DNA of 64,000 bases, from the NCBI RefSeq assembly GCF_002288925.2, contig NW_022098076.1, positions 72,299,425 to 72,363,424 on the forward strand, read 5' to 3'. Positions 11,130 to 25,680 of this stretch are shown in pieces (the first letter of the stretch is position 1; each line of letters starts with the position of its first letter). A model generated the notes under the pieces. It was not told where the DNA came from. It worked only from the letters and a program-made list of their open reading frames with translations, and did no database searches. A program made the position numbers and the translations under genes. This DNA is from Delphinapterus leucas. Taxonomy: Eukaryota; Chordata; Mammalia; Artiodactyla; Monodontidae.

Positions 11130-12275
11130 AAAATCTTGACATAGATTTCACACCCTTCACAAATATTAACTCAAAATTGATCCTAGACCTAAATGTAGAA
11201 TGTACAACAGTAAAACTCCTAGAAGATAACATATGATGAAGTCTAGGTGACCTTCAGCATGGTGATGGCTTTTTAGGTGCAACACCAAAGACATCTTCCG
11301 TGAAAGAAATTACTGATGAGCTGGATGTCATTAAAATTGCTCCACATTTTATGTCTTCAGGGAACTTCAAATTCAAATGACAATGAGATACCACTACACA
11401 CTTATTATAATGGCCAAAATTCAGATCACTAACAACACCAAATACTAGTGAGGATGTGGAGGTACAGGATCTCTCATACGTTGGTGGTGGGAATAAAAAA
11501 TGGTACAGCCACTTTGGAAAACATTTTGGTGGTTTCTTAAAAAAACAAAACATACTCTTACCAAATTATTCAGCAGTCACACTCTTTGGTGTGATTGTTC
11601 CCAGAGGAGTTGAAAACTTATATCCACACAAAAAATCCTACACATGGATGTTTATAGCAGCTTTATTCATAATTGCTAAAACTTGGAAACAAGCAAGATG
11701 CCCTTTAGTAGGTGAACAGGTAGACTGTGGTACATCAAAATAATGGAATATTATTCAGCACTAAAAAGATGTGAGCTATCAAGCCATGAAAAGACATGCA
11801 GGAACTTTACATGCATAATTCTAAATGAAAGAAGCCAATCTGAACGACTACATACTGTATGTCTCTAACTATATGACATTCTGGAAAAGGCAAAACTATG
11901 GAGGCAAAAGAGATCAGTGGTTGTCAGGAATAGGAATGAGGAGAGATAAATAGGAAGAGCTCAGAGGATTTTTAGGGCAGTGAAAATACTCTGAAGATAT
12001 TATAATGGTGGATGTATATCATTATACTTTTGTCCAAACCCACAGAATGTATGATACCAGGTGTGAACCCCAAGTAAACCTTGGATTTTAGGTGATTATG
12101 ATGGGTAAATGTAGGTTCATCCTTGGTAAAAAATGTACCATTCTGGTGAGTGACATTGATAATCGGAGACTCTATGCGTGTATCGAAGGTACAAATGGCT
12201 GTACCTTCTTTTCAATTTGTTGTAAACCCAAAACTGCTCTAAAAGTTTATTTTTAAAAAATAAAAGAATGTATGT
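11130..12275 (+). mobile_element. Older L1 (L1M-type) 3' portion
   Basis: The sequence reads as a diverged ORF2 C-terminal region and 3' UTR: 'gtaaaactcctagaagataa', 'ggtggtgggaataaaaaatgg', 'ggaatattattcagcacta', then a 3' UTR with 'ataatggtggatgtatatc' and 'ccaaacccacagaatgtat'. It is more diverged than the L1 at 8151-10870. The short frames at 11254-11553 (minus) and 11456-11743 (plus) are remnants inside it. Confidence 0.75.
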
Positions 12276-12784
12276 ACAGAGAGATTGAGTGATTTGCCCA
12301 CTACTTTATGTTTGAATTTGGATTGAATCTAACGTTCTGCTTTGTTTTTTCCTTCAGGAGTTTGAGTACACTCTATTGCCTTTAAAAATAGAAGTAAGTT
12401 CAACTATATCTGATAGGACCATAATCCTAAATGAGTTATCCTTACCTATTGAAAGATTCAGAAAAAAATAAAATAAAAATTTAACTATTGACTAAAATAA
12501 AATGATGCAAAGAGATAATAAAATAAAGGTTAGGCAAAGATATATTAATCAAATGCAAGGAAGAAAGCAGAGGTTATATATTGATTTCAGATTAAAAATG
12601 AAGTAAAAGCAAAATAAAATTGAACACTTCCAATATGGTCATTTTTATTGAAACATAAAATCCCTAAGTGTGCAATTACAATCATTGTAAGAATGTGCCA
12701 AATAGTTCAATAGGTATTTTTAAAATCTGCTTTATATATTTAGAAGTTATGTTAGTAATTTCATTCATATTTGGAATTGTATGT

Positions 12785-14640
12785 ACCTGATGAATTAACT
12801 TTCATTGTTATTCTCTTTAAGGTTTTTGTCCTTAAAATCTCTTTTGTCTGATATTAGTAAAGTTATACTAGCTCTCTTTGGCTTTGTATTTATTTGGTAT
12901 ATTGTTTTTTGTTCTTTTTATAAACTTTATGTATAATTATATTTTAGAAGTCTTTTGTAAGTGTCTTAGAGCTTTGGTTTTTAAATCTAGTCCTCAATAT
13001 TTTTTTAAATGGAGCGTTACATAAATAGATTTACACATCATATAATACTAATGTGTTTGGGTTTAAATCTTCCATCTTCTATCACATATAATACTAATGT
13101 GTTTGGGTTCAATGTTTCTTTAACTCACCTTTCTTGGCATCTTTTTATTATAAAAAGTATTTTCAATTTTTTTCTATGAAGCTTGGGACTTATAAAAATT
13201 GATTACTACTTTGGGGGGATTACTCTAGAGATTATGTGTTATGTTAAGTTCTTAAAGTCTAATATTAATAATTTTATCCCCCCTCACAAAAATACAAGGA
13301 TGTTAAAATACTTTAGCTTCATTTGCACCCCTTCTGACTTATATGTTATCATTTTTGTATATCCTAATTTTATTCTAGTGTTATAATAACCAAAAAGAAA
13401 TTATTATTGCTTTATTCAATTAATAGTGTTTAGATTTACTCATCATGTTTACCACATTCACTGATCACCTCAGATAAACTTGCAAATACTTCCATATGTA
13501 CACTCTTGCTCGTCTTACTTTGATCTATTTCTTAATTCTATAATAGTTACCAATTTCTAACATTCCATATGATTGTCTCTTTAGAAAATTATTTTGTTAA
13601 TTCTATATCTTCTCCTAACTAAAATTTAAGTTCTGAATGCAGTGCTTTTGTCACTTGTGTTCACGGATTTGCTTCAATCACCTGGAACAGTTCCTGGAAT
13701 AGTAAGCACAAATTATATATTTATTGAGTAAATTTATTTTAACACCTCTTATGAGCCATTGAAACATCAATATGCTTCTGTCCAAAGTACACCTTTTAGA
13801 AGTTCCCTTTATAGAGGTTTGTTGGTGTGCTCTCTGATTTTTTTAAAAAAACTTTTCATAAAGGATATTTAGTATAGAGTTCAATGTCTTTGTTATTTTA
13901 TATTAAAACTTTTAAGATATCAATTATCTGGCATCTGGCTTCCATTTTTGCTGCTGAGCAGTCAGATCTCAGCCCAACTGTACCCCCTTTGTGGTAATCT
14001 GTATATTTTCTCTGGCTACTATTAAGAACTTCTTTTCACATTTGATCCTCTGCATTTTCACATTGTCGTGTTTGGTATGGATTTCTTTATCTCTTTCTTC
14101 TGGGGGTTCATTAGATTTCTTGAATCTATGGGCTGTCTTTCATCAGTTCTGAAAAATTCTCTGCCAGCCTCTTCAAATACCGTTTCCAGCCCATTTTCCC
14201 TCTATGCTTCATTTAAACTTTGGACATGTGTTAAACCTCACTCCTTTATGCATTTTCTCTGCTTCTGCTGACTCTTATTCTTACTGGTTCTCCTTGACAG
14301 TGCCTTGCTTCTTGTGTGCTGAGTTAAGTTTTACTGTGAGCTGTTCTTTTTCCTTGGAAAATTATTTGTAGGAGGTTTAAGGCTAAGAATGAACATGTAT
14401 TCTTTCAGAGGGAATATGTTTTTGCTACCTAAAGGGCCCTACCTCTCCAAGAACTGTTTATGTTAAATTTGTGGCTGGAGGTCTTTTTTGGTCTGCTCAG
14501 TTGATGTGAAATTGGATTGCATATGTATGCTAGTTCAGGGACCTCTTACCTATTGGCTCTACTCTGTGCCAAGGCATATTTTTTCAGCCCCCTTGGGATT
14601 GCAGTGAAGTGGGGTACACTTATTTCTGGGTCACCTGTTT
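12785..14640 (-). mobile_element. Old L1 (L1M-type), antisense
   Basis: Plus-strand phrases such as 'ctcttttgtctgatattag', 'attactctagagattatg', 'gttcattagatttcttgaa' and 'aaattctctgccagcctct' match the reverse complement of old L1 ORF2 and 3' UTR. The stretch is about 1.8 kb and strongly diverged. A short local duplication lies at 13040-13109. The 67-codon frames at 13183 and 14068 lie in this relic and are not genes. Confidence 0.6.
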
Positions 14641-17600
14641 CCTCTGAGGATACAACTTTATTTTAAGAATTTGATCTTTGACTTTGGTTGGAAACTGAGT
14701 TTTACTTTCTCTCTTCCTACCCAAGCTCATTCTCTGTACCCATCCATGCTCAGGTAGCCTGTGATAACATTAAGCTTGAGTGCCCCAAGTTTGGTAAAAA
14801 CGTGGACAAAAGAAGCTTTAGTGCTTTGCTAACTTCTCTGGATTTCTGTCTTTACTTTTTTGTTAGCTCTTTGGTGAGATACTTATACATGTAAGCATAA
14901 AATAATAGATTATCATCACCATGTTGAATAGTTTTCATTTTCAGCTAGAGATTCCATCCCTTAACGTAATCAGTCATAGTATCTCTGTTTCACTGCTCTT
15001 AGAAATTGTTTCAAATCAATGGGGATTATTAGGGACTGTTTAATGAATAAAACATCTGAGAGAATTGGTTAACAATAATTAGAAGTGTGAAGGAACATTT
15101 TGGAAGAGAAGGACTGACACCTATGTGATTTGAATCGAGTTAATTTTCACACTATGACTAGATACACTTTTTACTACACTTATTAATATTTTTGGTGACC
15201 AAGAATATCTAGGATAAAATTCTGGCATTCATAGGCTTTCAGGCACAAGTTTGTGCTTACTCGTAAAGCCATTTTTGCCCATTTAAAAAATTTATAATCT
15301 TTTCTGGGTTTTATGTGTTGCATGATATAAGTAGACCTTTCCCCACTCAAAGGTCAAACATAAATTTACCTGAACTTTCTGTTTTTTAACTATTATTGGT
15401 TTCACTTTCTTAACCTCTATTTTTTAGAGGTTTAATCAGGAGTTTATTTTTTATGGATTAATATTGTCTTTTTTTCCAAAAAGTTACCCAGTTTTTTTAA
15501 TTAACCAGTTGCAATTTATTAAATATAAATATTATGTTATTATGTCACTATTTTAGGATTTACCTATATCATAAATTAATTTGGCCTATTCATGGACCGT
15601 ATCTTTCTGTTATAAAATTATTTCCTACCTATTATTAAATAGTCTTCTAATTTTACACACTTAAATTACAGATATATTAATATTTGAAGATAAAACTTAT
15701 CTTTATTGTCCCATAATTATTATATTTACAAATAGTTTTGAATTTTTGACTTAATTATGAACATTTCTTTAGTTCATGGTAGCTTATTCAAATGCCATAT
15801 CTATAAGAATATCTTATAATAATCAACTTTGAAAGGAGACATCCTTTTGGTCAAGGGGAAAAATTTCTTGCCCTAAATATCAGAATGGGATAATAAAAGA
15901 AGTTATCTGAAATGGTAAACTGAGCACATCTATGTACCTTAAATTTGAAAGTGAAGTTCATCACACATTTTCTCTGGTTTATGACTTCTTTATGTCTTTA
16001 TGTCTTGATTTCTCATACAGTTGATCCATGCTCTGATTCTAACATAGGGATTATAGATGTTGCCTGGTTGAAGTTTAATTGACTCAGTTGCTCATAATGT
16101 ATGCTCTTTTGACCTGTGACAGTTGAGCCTGGAGAAGCAAATCTACTGAAATTCTGAGCCTTGGTAATTTTCCTTGAAAATTGTACACACAAAGCATTAC
16201 TTGGAACAAAATGTGTATTTCTCATTACACTTTACTCATTAAGGCCCTAAAGTCTTCTGGAATATTACATAATTTTTGTAAATGCCATACATGTCAGCTC
16301 ATCTGAAATTGAGAGGTATTGAGTATTCTCAATATGACTATCTGAAAACTATCTCATTAATTTGGTATAAAAGATCCTTTATCTGTAGCATTTGAGTCAG
16401 CTTTTCTGATATTCTAAATTCTTAACCATAATAAAACACTTTATCTTTCAGAAATATGCTGTCCTTAAGATGGCTGAACTTTGAACTACACTGCCTATAT
16501 AAAACTCAACCTTATATAGCAATTAACTTATTTAGATTGTCAGATTATTGTTAGCAATTATCCATTTTAATTGTTATTTTAATTATTTTAGATTACTTTA
16601 AATTTTGTCAAATCAATTCTTATTTTTTCTTCTTCCAGTACCCATCATAAAGTTACAGTACGGTCCATATATATCAGAGGGTCTAGATGTTGTGCTCAAG
16701 AATATTTTATAAAAAATACTTACATTTAAAAAAAAGAGAAAGTGTACATATCCCTAAATGAAAAAATACTTTCTGGTGCACGTTTCAGAAGCACTTTATT
16801 CAAGTCTGCTTAATGAATAGAACTTGAGTGAACATCTGTTTAGGCTCTTTCAAATAAAACACAAATGTGTTTTACTTTCCTTGGGAACATAAACATGTCC
16901 TAAAATAAATCTAAATAAAATTGCATTGTTATTGAGTTTATATTTCTTTTCTTCCTAAACTATATTTGCTTTTTTAAATTAAATTTGAAAAAATATGAAG
17001 CAATCATTAATACGGTTAACTGGCTACTTTATTAGTTCTTTTTAAAAATACAGCCACAATATGTAAAAATAGCTCATGCCACTGAAAGATATTAATTGTA
17101 TATATTTACTGTGTTTATTTTTACCTGTATCATCTATTAACACATAACACAAATTAGGAATATAATCTGAAAATAATTATAAATTTTGTTATATACAATC
17201 ATGTGTCTTTTTCCATATCCAGATATCCATACATATGCTAAAGTTACTGATACATAATCTATTTTAATTCCTTTTTAGACATAGGATATAAATAGCAAAT
17301 TTGTTATTCAGGACTTAAAAACAAGAGTATTCTGGTATCTTTTTTGTGTGTAAAAATGTATTCATTTGACTTATCCTGTGCCTGTTAAAAAAAAATTCAG
17401 AAAACTTTAATTGCTGCCACTTACTTTCCACTGTCTCTTTTTTTCCCCTCCTTTCTACTGTATCAATGGCTATTTGATATGTTTCCTACATTTCCCAGTT
17501 AGTAGACTCTGGCAGCATAAACGGAGTTTGATGGTCTCATCGTCTGTTATCTGAACAAGTTTTGCTGTCCGTGCTGTATATGAGTCCGTGCTTGGTATGG

Positions 17601-18690
17601 GAAAGCTTCAGGAACTGGGTTAGGGCTGAGGACGGCAAAGTAAATGACAGCAGCTGGGTGAAAGCAGCATTTAAAAGAGAGATTCTGCTCCCATATTCCT
17701 GAACTAGTGTCTAGATCAGTTTATGATTCTTCTTTCCTTAAAAAGAGCGAGAAGATGATTGTGTTTTATATTATCAATTTAAATATTATAATGATGTATT
17801 AGATATAACTGCTTGAGCTGAACATATTGGCTATTAGCTACCACTCTTTGTGAAAATATCTTAGTTTATTGAATCTCAAAATTGGTATTATTTTTATAAG
17901 TACTATTTTATTTTGTTTCTCTGTTTTCCTCTTTGTAATTTCTTTACTTGGACTGTAAGAATTATTTTCAAACTTGAGTTTTCTCTTGGGCAATTCTCCT
18001 TCTGAGTAATTTCACTTGTTTCAGTACACATTGAGATACAGGAACGTGTCAATAAGTTCTATTCTGTAGCAGAAATGACATCAGTGAAACCTTAGTTAAG
18101 ATAACGGTTAGCCTTATTCTTCCATTCATCAACCCTTCTCGCCCCCTTGGGTTGCGTTCTGAGAACTGGCATTATTCTGTATTTTGTGTGTTTACAATGA
18201 GCTGAGAGGAACACTCTATTGAACCCTAGACACAATAACTACATTGAATAATAGGACCAAAATAATAATTTTTGCTGTGTTTTGTACTGGCAGAGAAGTA
18301 CTCCAACAACCACGAGTTGCTAACATAGTAAAGATAGAAAATGCTATACAAAGACTTTGTAAATGTTAACACTGGTACAGTTATGCAAGCACATATTTTC
18401 CCTAACAGGATTAGTATTGCCAGCTGTCTGCATTCAAAGAGACAATTTTAATATTATATGAAACACTGACTAAAGAGACCATAATAGTTAAATTAAGTTG
18501 AAATATGTATCATAATTATAAATGAAGAAATTAAAACATACCTTCATGTTACCTGCTGTGATTGTTAATAAATGAACAAAATGGAATATTTGAATCTCAA
18601 TTATGGAGAGGTATTTGCAAAAAATAATATTTTATTATAACGTACAATTTTTACAAAGATTTTTACACTTATTTTAATCCTCTTTTATGG
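14641..18690. other. Repeat-poor AT-rich stretch without a gene
   Basis: Over about 4 kb I recognise no young repeat, no RNA gene and no coding region. The open frames (14688-14894, 16013-16225) are short and featureless. A less AT-rich patch at about 17480-17690 stands out slightly in composition. Lack of recognisable repeats could mean old decayed repeats or conserved non-coding DNA; the sequence alone cannot decide. Confidence 0.5.
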
Positions 18691-18699
18691 TATGTTCTC

Positions 18700-19165
18700 T
18701 TGATTGTAAATCCCAGGAGACTAAAAATTCATGTTCCTTTATCTAAGTGGAGGGTATAGCGGATTGACACTTGCTTACTTCACTCCCTACAACCTTCTGA
18801 TTTCTACAGGCTGGGAAGTTAAAAAGCTGCATTTCCCAGAAACACTTGAAGCTCAAGTTTTGTATGTAATTTGGGTTCTGCCAATTAGATGTACTTACGT
18901 GAAACCTAGAAGGTGGAAAGGAGTCTAGGGTATGTGTCTGAGGTTTTTCTGCTGAAAGACATCTGCTGGAATTGTCAAATATCTCTACGGTGCCTTTTCA
19001 GGATCATGGTTTCCTTGATCAGAGCTGTATCCTCATAATAACTTCCTAATCATGACCAGCTTCTAGGTCACAGAAAATGTATTAACTCCCTGGGTGGTTC
19101 AGTTCTGTGGCAAAGCTCTCAGGATTGTTCTGTTAAAAGCAGTTTGGCATCTGTCCTTTCAGCCT
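18700..19165. repeat. Possible old medium-reiterated repeat
   Basis: Phrases such as 'caggctgggaagttaaaaag', 'gcatttcccagaaacactt' and 'ggttctgccaattagatg' resemble an old mammalian interspersed repeat, but I cannot name it or place its ends. The open frame at 18731-18928 lies inside it. Confidence is low. Confidence 0.25.
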
Positions 19166-20599
19166 TCACTATGAATGTGAAGGCCATTTACTGCATCTTT
19201 TTTTCTGCTGTTAGTAGCAAACAGTGTCCTCTGAATTTGAACCAGCTGATAGCATTAAAAATAACTTATTTTCTGCTTTATTTACTTATTTCAATTTTTT
19301 TTAACCACAGAAACATATATAGTAAAATAAACCAAAAACATAGAGATGATCCTATAATAATAAGTAGGCATTCCCTGGCCCTACCTCCAATTCCTTATCT
19401 AGAGATAATAACTTTTCAATATTTCAGGGTTTTATTCTTTTAGTACTTCATATTCTTTGGTACTTCATACTTCATATTTCTGAGTAATGAAAATTGCAGC
19501 AATGTTGATTGGCTCGTGTCAGACATGTTCTGCTGATTTTCTACTAGGTGATACCTATGCTCTTTCCCATCTCTTTTCTCAACAACCACCCAATACAGTT
19601 ATATCACAATTTTTTATTTCTTTATTATGTTTGTAACTTCAATAATATATCTCCTTTTTATCCTCTTTCCATCAACTCTAGAAATAATATTTTGACTCCA
19701 CTCTTGTAAGATAAGGATATATCACCCCTACCCTTCCCTGACCTCTGTCTCCTCTCCCTCACTCCTACTTCCATTGTGTTTTTGTTTCTGTATTTATAAA
19801 TAGAATATTTATAGTGAATAGCACATTTTCTTTCTCTTAAAAATTTCTATTAAACTTCAAAAGTGTTTAAGCTTTCTTTAGACATATTAGGATTTGATAA
19901 TGAAAGTCTTATTTCTGTTATCAGATTGTTCATAATTTTATTACCTTTTCTCATGGTCATTTAATTCCTGATCTTTCAAATCAGAAGTTCCACTTTAGTC
20001 TTTTCTCGTACTGGAATCCCTCTATTGCCTTGGTGTTTTATTTGCTGTTCTCTTCATATTTTTCTCCGCTTTGTATTCTATGAAGCACCAGAAACTACAC
20101 ACTACACTAAAACGTAACCAGTTCTACTTGACAAAAAAGAGTAGGCTTTGATTTATTATGAGTTTCCAAAACATAGAAGGTCATTGCTTTGTTAACCTTA
20201 TTTAATTTGCAGCAGAATAACTTCAGGGAACAATTTAAACAATACAATACACAGAGACTCCCTGTTTCCTTTTCTGGACAATAATTGAAAGTTTACCAGC
20301 CATCATGTTCATGGATTACTTTTCCATAATACTTTACTATGTACTTGTTTATATTGAAACCTGTTAGCTTATTGTGTGGTAACTCACAAAATTATATATT
20401 TTTTTCTGTCTTAACGTCATTTAGCTTAGTAATCTCTTCCTTATAAGTACTTAAGGCAATTTGACACTGCTGAGATTCCACTGGATTTTTTCATGATTCC
20501 TCTAGATTATTTATGATTATATAAGATATCTCTCTATCCCTTTGTGAGTTAATTTTAATATCTATGTATATGAATTATTATATGTATAAATATTAGAAT

Positions 20600-20640
20600 A
20601 TATATTCAGATAAAGGATATATATATTCAGATAAAGGATA
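20600..20640. repeat. Two-copy 21-bp tandem repeat
   Basis: The unit containing 'atattcagataaaggata' is present twice in a row with period 21. It is AT-rich and looks like a simple local duplication. Confidence 0.8.
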
Positions 20641-22588
20641 TTAGTTTCTTGTAGTATTAACTTCCAAGCATGCTGAAGTCCCAGTAGTCACAGGTAGAGA
20701 AGAGATAGGAAGAGGCAGGAAACAGGTGGATACAGAGTCAGGTCCCTTGGAGAGCTCTAGGACTAGTCTTGTAGGGAGTGACAGTAAGACAGATGACAGT
20801 ATACAATGTGGCAGCAGGTTCCTCCAGGGCAAGTCACGATGCTTGTAGATGGATCAGTGTCATCATTGTAATTGTAGATGGTGTGAGTGATTTGGATTTG
20901 AATAGAGACATGAAGACATGTGTGGTCTTAGGGAGAAGGGGATGGCAAAATATGTCCAGATTATCAGGAATTAGGGCAATGTTCTACCTTTATAATGGAG
21001 ATAGACTATAATCAAGAAAAAAAGACATAATTCCAGCTGCATATTTTGGAAGCCATGGCCTAGGTCAGAAGAGAAGTTTGCAGTTCACTGGACACAGAGG
21101 TGTCTTGGGAGTTCATTCTAACCTAGTGTTTATTAAAATGTCATCTATTATGATTCCCTGGAGTTCTGACTAAAAATTCAGATACTTAGTCCTGTTCCAC
21201 TTGTTAGGGCTGAGAGAGGACCTAGAAATCTGTATTAAACTCCCTGGGAGATGCTTATGAAACTTAAAATTTGGGAACACATCTCTAAGCGTACCAGATA
21301 CTGGGCTTAGGACAGGAAGACAAATACTAGGCATTTTATTTCACTTGCTTGCTCCCCTTTACCCAGGTATTGGGGCCAGTCTTTCCAATCCACTGTCAGC
21401 CTTGTCAGTGAGGACAAAGGAATGGAAAGACTATGCCTATAGGTTCAAAGCATTTATACCTCCTGTGGAGGGAACTAGAAAAGGATGGGACTGAGAAGGG
21501 ATTGCTTGTCTTTACTGTGTCCTCTGTACTAGCTGAATATGGCAATAAAACATGAAAACTCATTTTAGCTTCATCACATTCCACTGTTTTCCATAACAGT
21601 TACTAGAAGATTATATCTAATAGGTGTAGCTTCATAATCAATATAAAACAATATATGAACATATTAACATAATATAGTTTATGAGATCTAATTTCCCTTT
21701 GTAACTTTATTGATATAAAAAAGCCTGTTTTTTTCTTTAATAAAAATGAGAGCTATACTAGTCCTAAATAGTTAAAAATGTCTTAAATATAATGTTGAAA
21801 TAAAATAAAAATAAAGTGTCACAGCCCAATGACTAGTTTCTTTTCATTCACCTGGTGAATATAAAGAAGGCTGTTAGTTGGAATAAAATCATCTGGAGTA
21901 TGCTGAGCTGCATTAAACTGTAGAGGCTTTCAATGTTAAGGAATGTGATTTTGATTTCACCTGCTGACCTTTTTGAAGGCAACTTATAAGAAACAGTTGA
22001 TAGTGATATCATGCTGTTGGCACTTGAGCTTTCTGCTGGAGGTTGTAATCTAGTCATTGTAAACCTGTAATTACTATTTCCTAAGTAATTCTAGGTTTTC
22101 ATTATTGAGTCTGGATACGTCTAAAATGTATTGAGAAGTAATACGCAAACAGGCATAGTGATCGAATGATAAAAATAATTGTGTTAACAATATTAAACTT
22201 TGATCTTTCTGGTGATATAATGACACACTACTGGCAAGAACATTTAGTGCCACTGGCAGGCTAAGTTTTATTTTTTGATGGTTATTATTGTTTTTATAGT
22301 TACCAAATCTTTTAGTATTTCAAAAGGAAAGATGTTTTATTACAGTGTTATGAATCTCTATCTCATAGCTTTGAGAAAGAAGTGAAAGATAGATTAAATT
22401 AAAATTTAAATGTCTGTCTGATTATTCAAGGTAAATATTTTAAAATAGTTTTCTATCAATAGCACTTTGTATAGAAGATGTGGAAGCCATGAGAATCTCT
22501 GTAATGGAATGTGAAAAAAAAATTTGCTTGTTTATTTTGAAAAAAATCCTGGTAGAGTCATCATTGCTCCTATGAAATATATATAATA

Positions 22589-22609
22589 GATAATATAATA
22601 TAATATAAT
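22589..22609. repeat. (TAATA)n short tandem repeat
   Basis: About four units of a 5-bp AT-only motif form a short simple repeat next to other AT-rich sequence. Confidence 0.8.
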
Positions 22610-23269
22610 TCCACCAAACAGGTAAATATCCCAAATCAAAGTTTAATTCTGCATGTGAAAATATATCATATATAATACCTTCTTTTTGTGAAAGAGAATG
22701 AAACCTTTCTCTTTTTCTTTTTCTTAAAATCATTTTACTTTAATAGGTTTTAGGCATTGTCCTAGGCACAGGCAATAGAATTGTGAAGAAGAGCAATGGT
22801 TTGCCCTTGGAGACCATACATTCTGTTGGGGGATATAGAAAGTAAGCAGCCTTTACAAATCTATAGCCACTCTTCTACAGTAATTTTGATGCCACATGTT
22901 TTCAAAAGTATCAGTAGATTCTAGGATCTAGGAGTGGGAGCCCCAAATTGTTCATATACATCAGATTGATTAAAATTTGATAGCTTAGGCTATGTGTGTG
23001 TGCATGTGTATTCATAAAAATGCATTGGAACATTTTTCTAAAGGGCTAAATAAATAAAGTCTTGACATCAAAGTTAACTGCTGTAATGATTGTTATTTTA
23101 AACCCACATGTCAACGTCGGCAAGTAAGTTGGTAGTGGCCAGCCTCTCTTAAGAAGTGTTTTTGAAGGCTTAAACATAAGGAAATGGCATGGGGTTACCT
23201 TTATGGAGGAAAGAGAAGACAAAGAAATGAACTGGGGGTTTGGAATAGAATTTCATCTGTGATCAAGTC

Positions 23270-23425
23270 TGTATTGTGGAACGAGCACACTGTACTTAGG
23301 ATGCAAAGATACAAATTAAAGACTTGCTTTGTTCCTTTTGAGTTATTTTACATAGGGCAAGTTACTTAAGCTCACTGACTCATTCAGGACTATTGTGAGA
23401 ATCAAATGAGATAAACTTTAAAACA
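23270..23425 (+). repeat. MIR-like SINE relic
   Basis: The order 'agggcaagttacttaagctc', 'attgtgagaatcaaatgag' and 'ataaactttaaaa' matches the MIR core and 3' part. The upstream part is weakly preserved. Confidence 0.5.
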
Positions 23426-25129
23426 GGGGTTCTTAACCTGAGGAGCGCTAATGGCGGCAGCTGGTTTGTGAACCAACTAAAATTGAATCTAAATGTTAAG
23501 GGTGTGGTTTCTTTTCTTTCTTCACAGCCTCAAATGGATCTCAGTGATATTCTAAAAACCTCACTATTGCTCTTAAGTGTCACACACTTTCCCGTTGTAC
23601 CTAATTTCTTCACTACTTTGCCCGTTAGGGGTGGTGTTTGTTTTATGATTTTTGAGACAGAGCACAAGAGATTGCTTGCAATTGTTTGTTTTTTATTTTA
23701 CTTTCTTTTGTTTCCCCCACAGTACTTTGCAGTGCTTCTATCAGTAGGTGTGTCATTGACACATGCAAGGAAGGGGAAAAAAACCCAGTAAATTCAAGAC
23801 GTCAGTTACTGAACATGAGAATAACCTGCAAAAGGCAGTAAATTGACAGTGAGCTAGAATGTAGCCTTAGATTTACATTTTGCAACTTCGTAGATGACAT
23901 ACTGTATTCCAAATATTGTTTTCAAACTCTGAAAAAATAAAGCACCTAGGGCTGAAACGACTTCTCGGAACTTCTTTTATTTAACTAGCTAAATTGTTTC
24001 ATTTTAGGGTTGTCCTTTCTTTGAATTCAGTTCTGGTGTTATTACTTGAATAAAAGCAAAATATGTGAAAATGCTGAGAGGAAATTGCATTATTCTCCCA
24101 CAAGTAGCATCTACCAAAAGAATATAGAGAAGATTATAAAACTATGAAATATGGAATTATAAATGTTAATATATGTAGTAATATTATATAATTAATATTT
24201 TAATAAATTTATTGGCAGCAAAAACATTTATTTATAACTTTCCCATTTTAATATTTTATTCCTCAAACAATACTCATTCTGAGAAGAATAAAGATTTCAA
24301 GAACAAAAGTCTGGGAGAACATCATGACAATTGTAAATGCTCAACGTGGGCAAAGGTCACTGTTCCCCCATACGTTGATGTGGCCCTTTCTTACCATTTC
24401 AGACCTCTTATGATCATTGACTCAGGTGAAAAGCAAACAACAAAGAAGCCAACAAAATTATAAAAATAAAGCAAAGCAGAAAGGTCAGTGATTCTTTGAT
24501 GAGGTTTAGAAAAAGTAAGCAGATCCCCAGTTAGAGAATCCCTTTATTTTCTCTTGAGATTTTACACATGTATTATTCTTAACTTGGCTCTACTATCAAA
24601 TATTTCCAATACACACTCACCCCACCTTCCTAATATCTTCTCTTAAAAATATAAGCCCCTTTGTAATTAAGATCCTAACAGAGAGTCTTGGTAACTTCCA
24701 GTTAATTAGGAAGAATTGCTCTTTCCTGACATTGAAGCACTAGGGGAGTTCTGTTTTTGGTGATGATGGAGGCCTGATTATGCTGAAGGTTAATATTTTT
24801 GTAGTTGGAGCTGCTATGAGATAGAACAAACTTGAATAAGGAGCTATATAGACATGTTTAGGACAGTGGGGTCAGGGAAAAAGAGGGGCTAAGAAATGGG
24901 AACGTGTTGCTCAGTGAATGGGAACAAGCCAAAGCCAAAGGAGAGCAGCAGTTGTAACATTTGCCTGGAACGGACGTTGAAGTGAGAGGATAAGGTATTT
25001 CTGCTTCCTGCTCTAGGTACTCAGAACTCAGTCTAGGGGCCTTAACACTGTATTTTAGCTGCCTTCCAGATTGTGTGTGTGGAGTGCTGTATTCAGGGCT
25101 CTGAAAAACAGACTTCCACAGTAGTTTAG

Positions 25130-25328
25130 TGGGTGGTAGTTGTGGGAGGAGGGCAGAGCATGGGAGAATGGGGAGTGACTGCCAACACTATGGGTTTCAT
25201 TTTGGAGTGATGAAAATGTTCTAGAATTAGATACAGGTGATATTCACAACCTTGTGAATATGCTAAAATCCACCGCATTGTAAATTTTTCAAGAGTGAAT
25301 TTATGTAATTTGTATCTCAACGAAAAGA
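25130..25328 (+). mobile_element. Old L1M/HAL1-type 3' end
   Basis: Phrases such as 'ggagtgatgaaaatgttcta', 'gaattagatacaggtgata', 'cttgtgaatatgctaaaat' and a final 'tttgtatctcaacgaaaag' match the 3' end of old L1M or HAL1 elements, which normally end in 'tatctcaataaa'. The minus-strand frame at 25126-25437 overlaps it and is not supported. Confidence 0.6.
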
Positions 25329-25680
25329 AATCTGCAGTGATTTCTGTCAGGAGCTCAGCTGAGCGGGAGAGCCAGCCTTGAGCTGTCAGGTTCAGGTTAT
25401 TAAAGTGATAAGCCAAACCAAAAGAGTCAACCCTCAATCACTTATTGGGCTGGTGTAAGCAAGAGGCTAAAACTAGAGACAATGCCGACTTCCCCTGTTC
25501 TGTTTGCTCCAGATGGAGGGTCTGGTGGATCAGGGGGTCATCTCACTGTTGAGGGAGCCAAGAACAAAAGGCTTCAACAATTTTATAGACCTCGGGATGT
25601 GGCTAGAGAAGGGCTAGGAATGGAAAAGGAAAGTACAGGACATTGAGGCAGAGTGGGGAAAACTGTTTTCAATCTTAAAG

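Larger units (their letters stand above)
19166..25120. other. AT-rich DNA, mostly unassigned
   Basis: No gene is supported. A 21-bp unit occurs about twice at 20600-20640, a (TAATA)n run lies at 22589-22609, and a MIR-like relic lies at 23270-23425. The frames at 19144-19443, 20778-21011, 22440-22733 and 23468-23791 show no family features. Old diverged repeats are likely but not resolvable by eye. Confidence 0.5.

Noticed and set aside
13040..13109. Tandem repeat of biological interest
   Set aside because: A 24-bp segment occurs twice with period 46 inside an antisense L1 relic; it is a simple local duplication.
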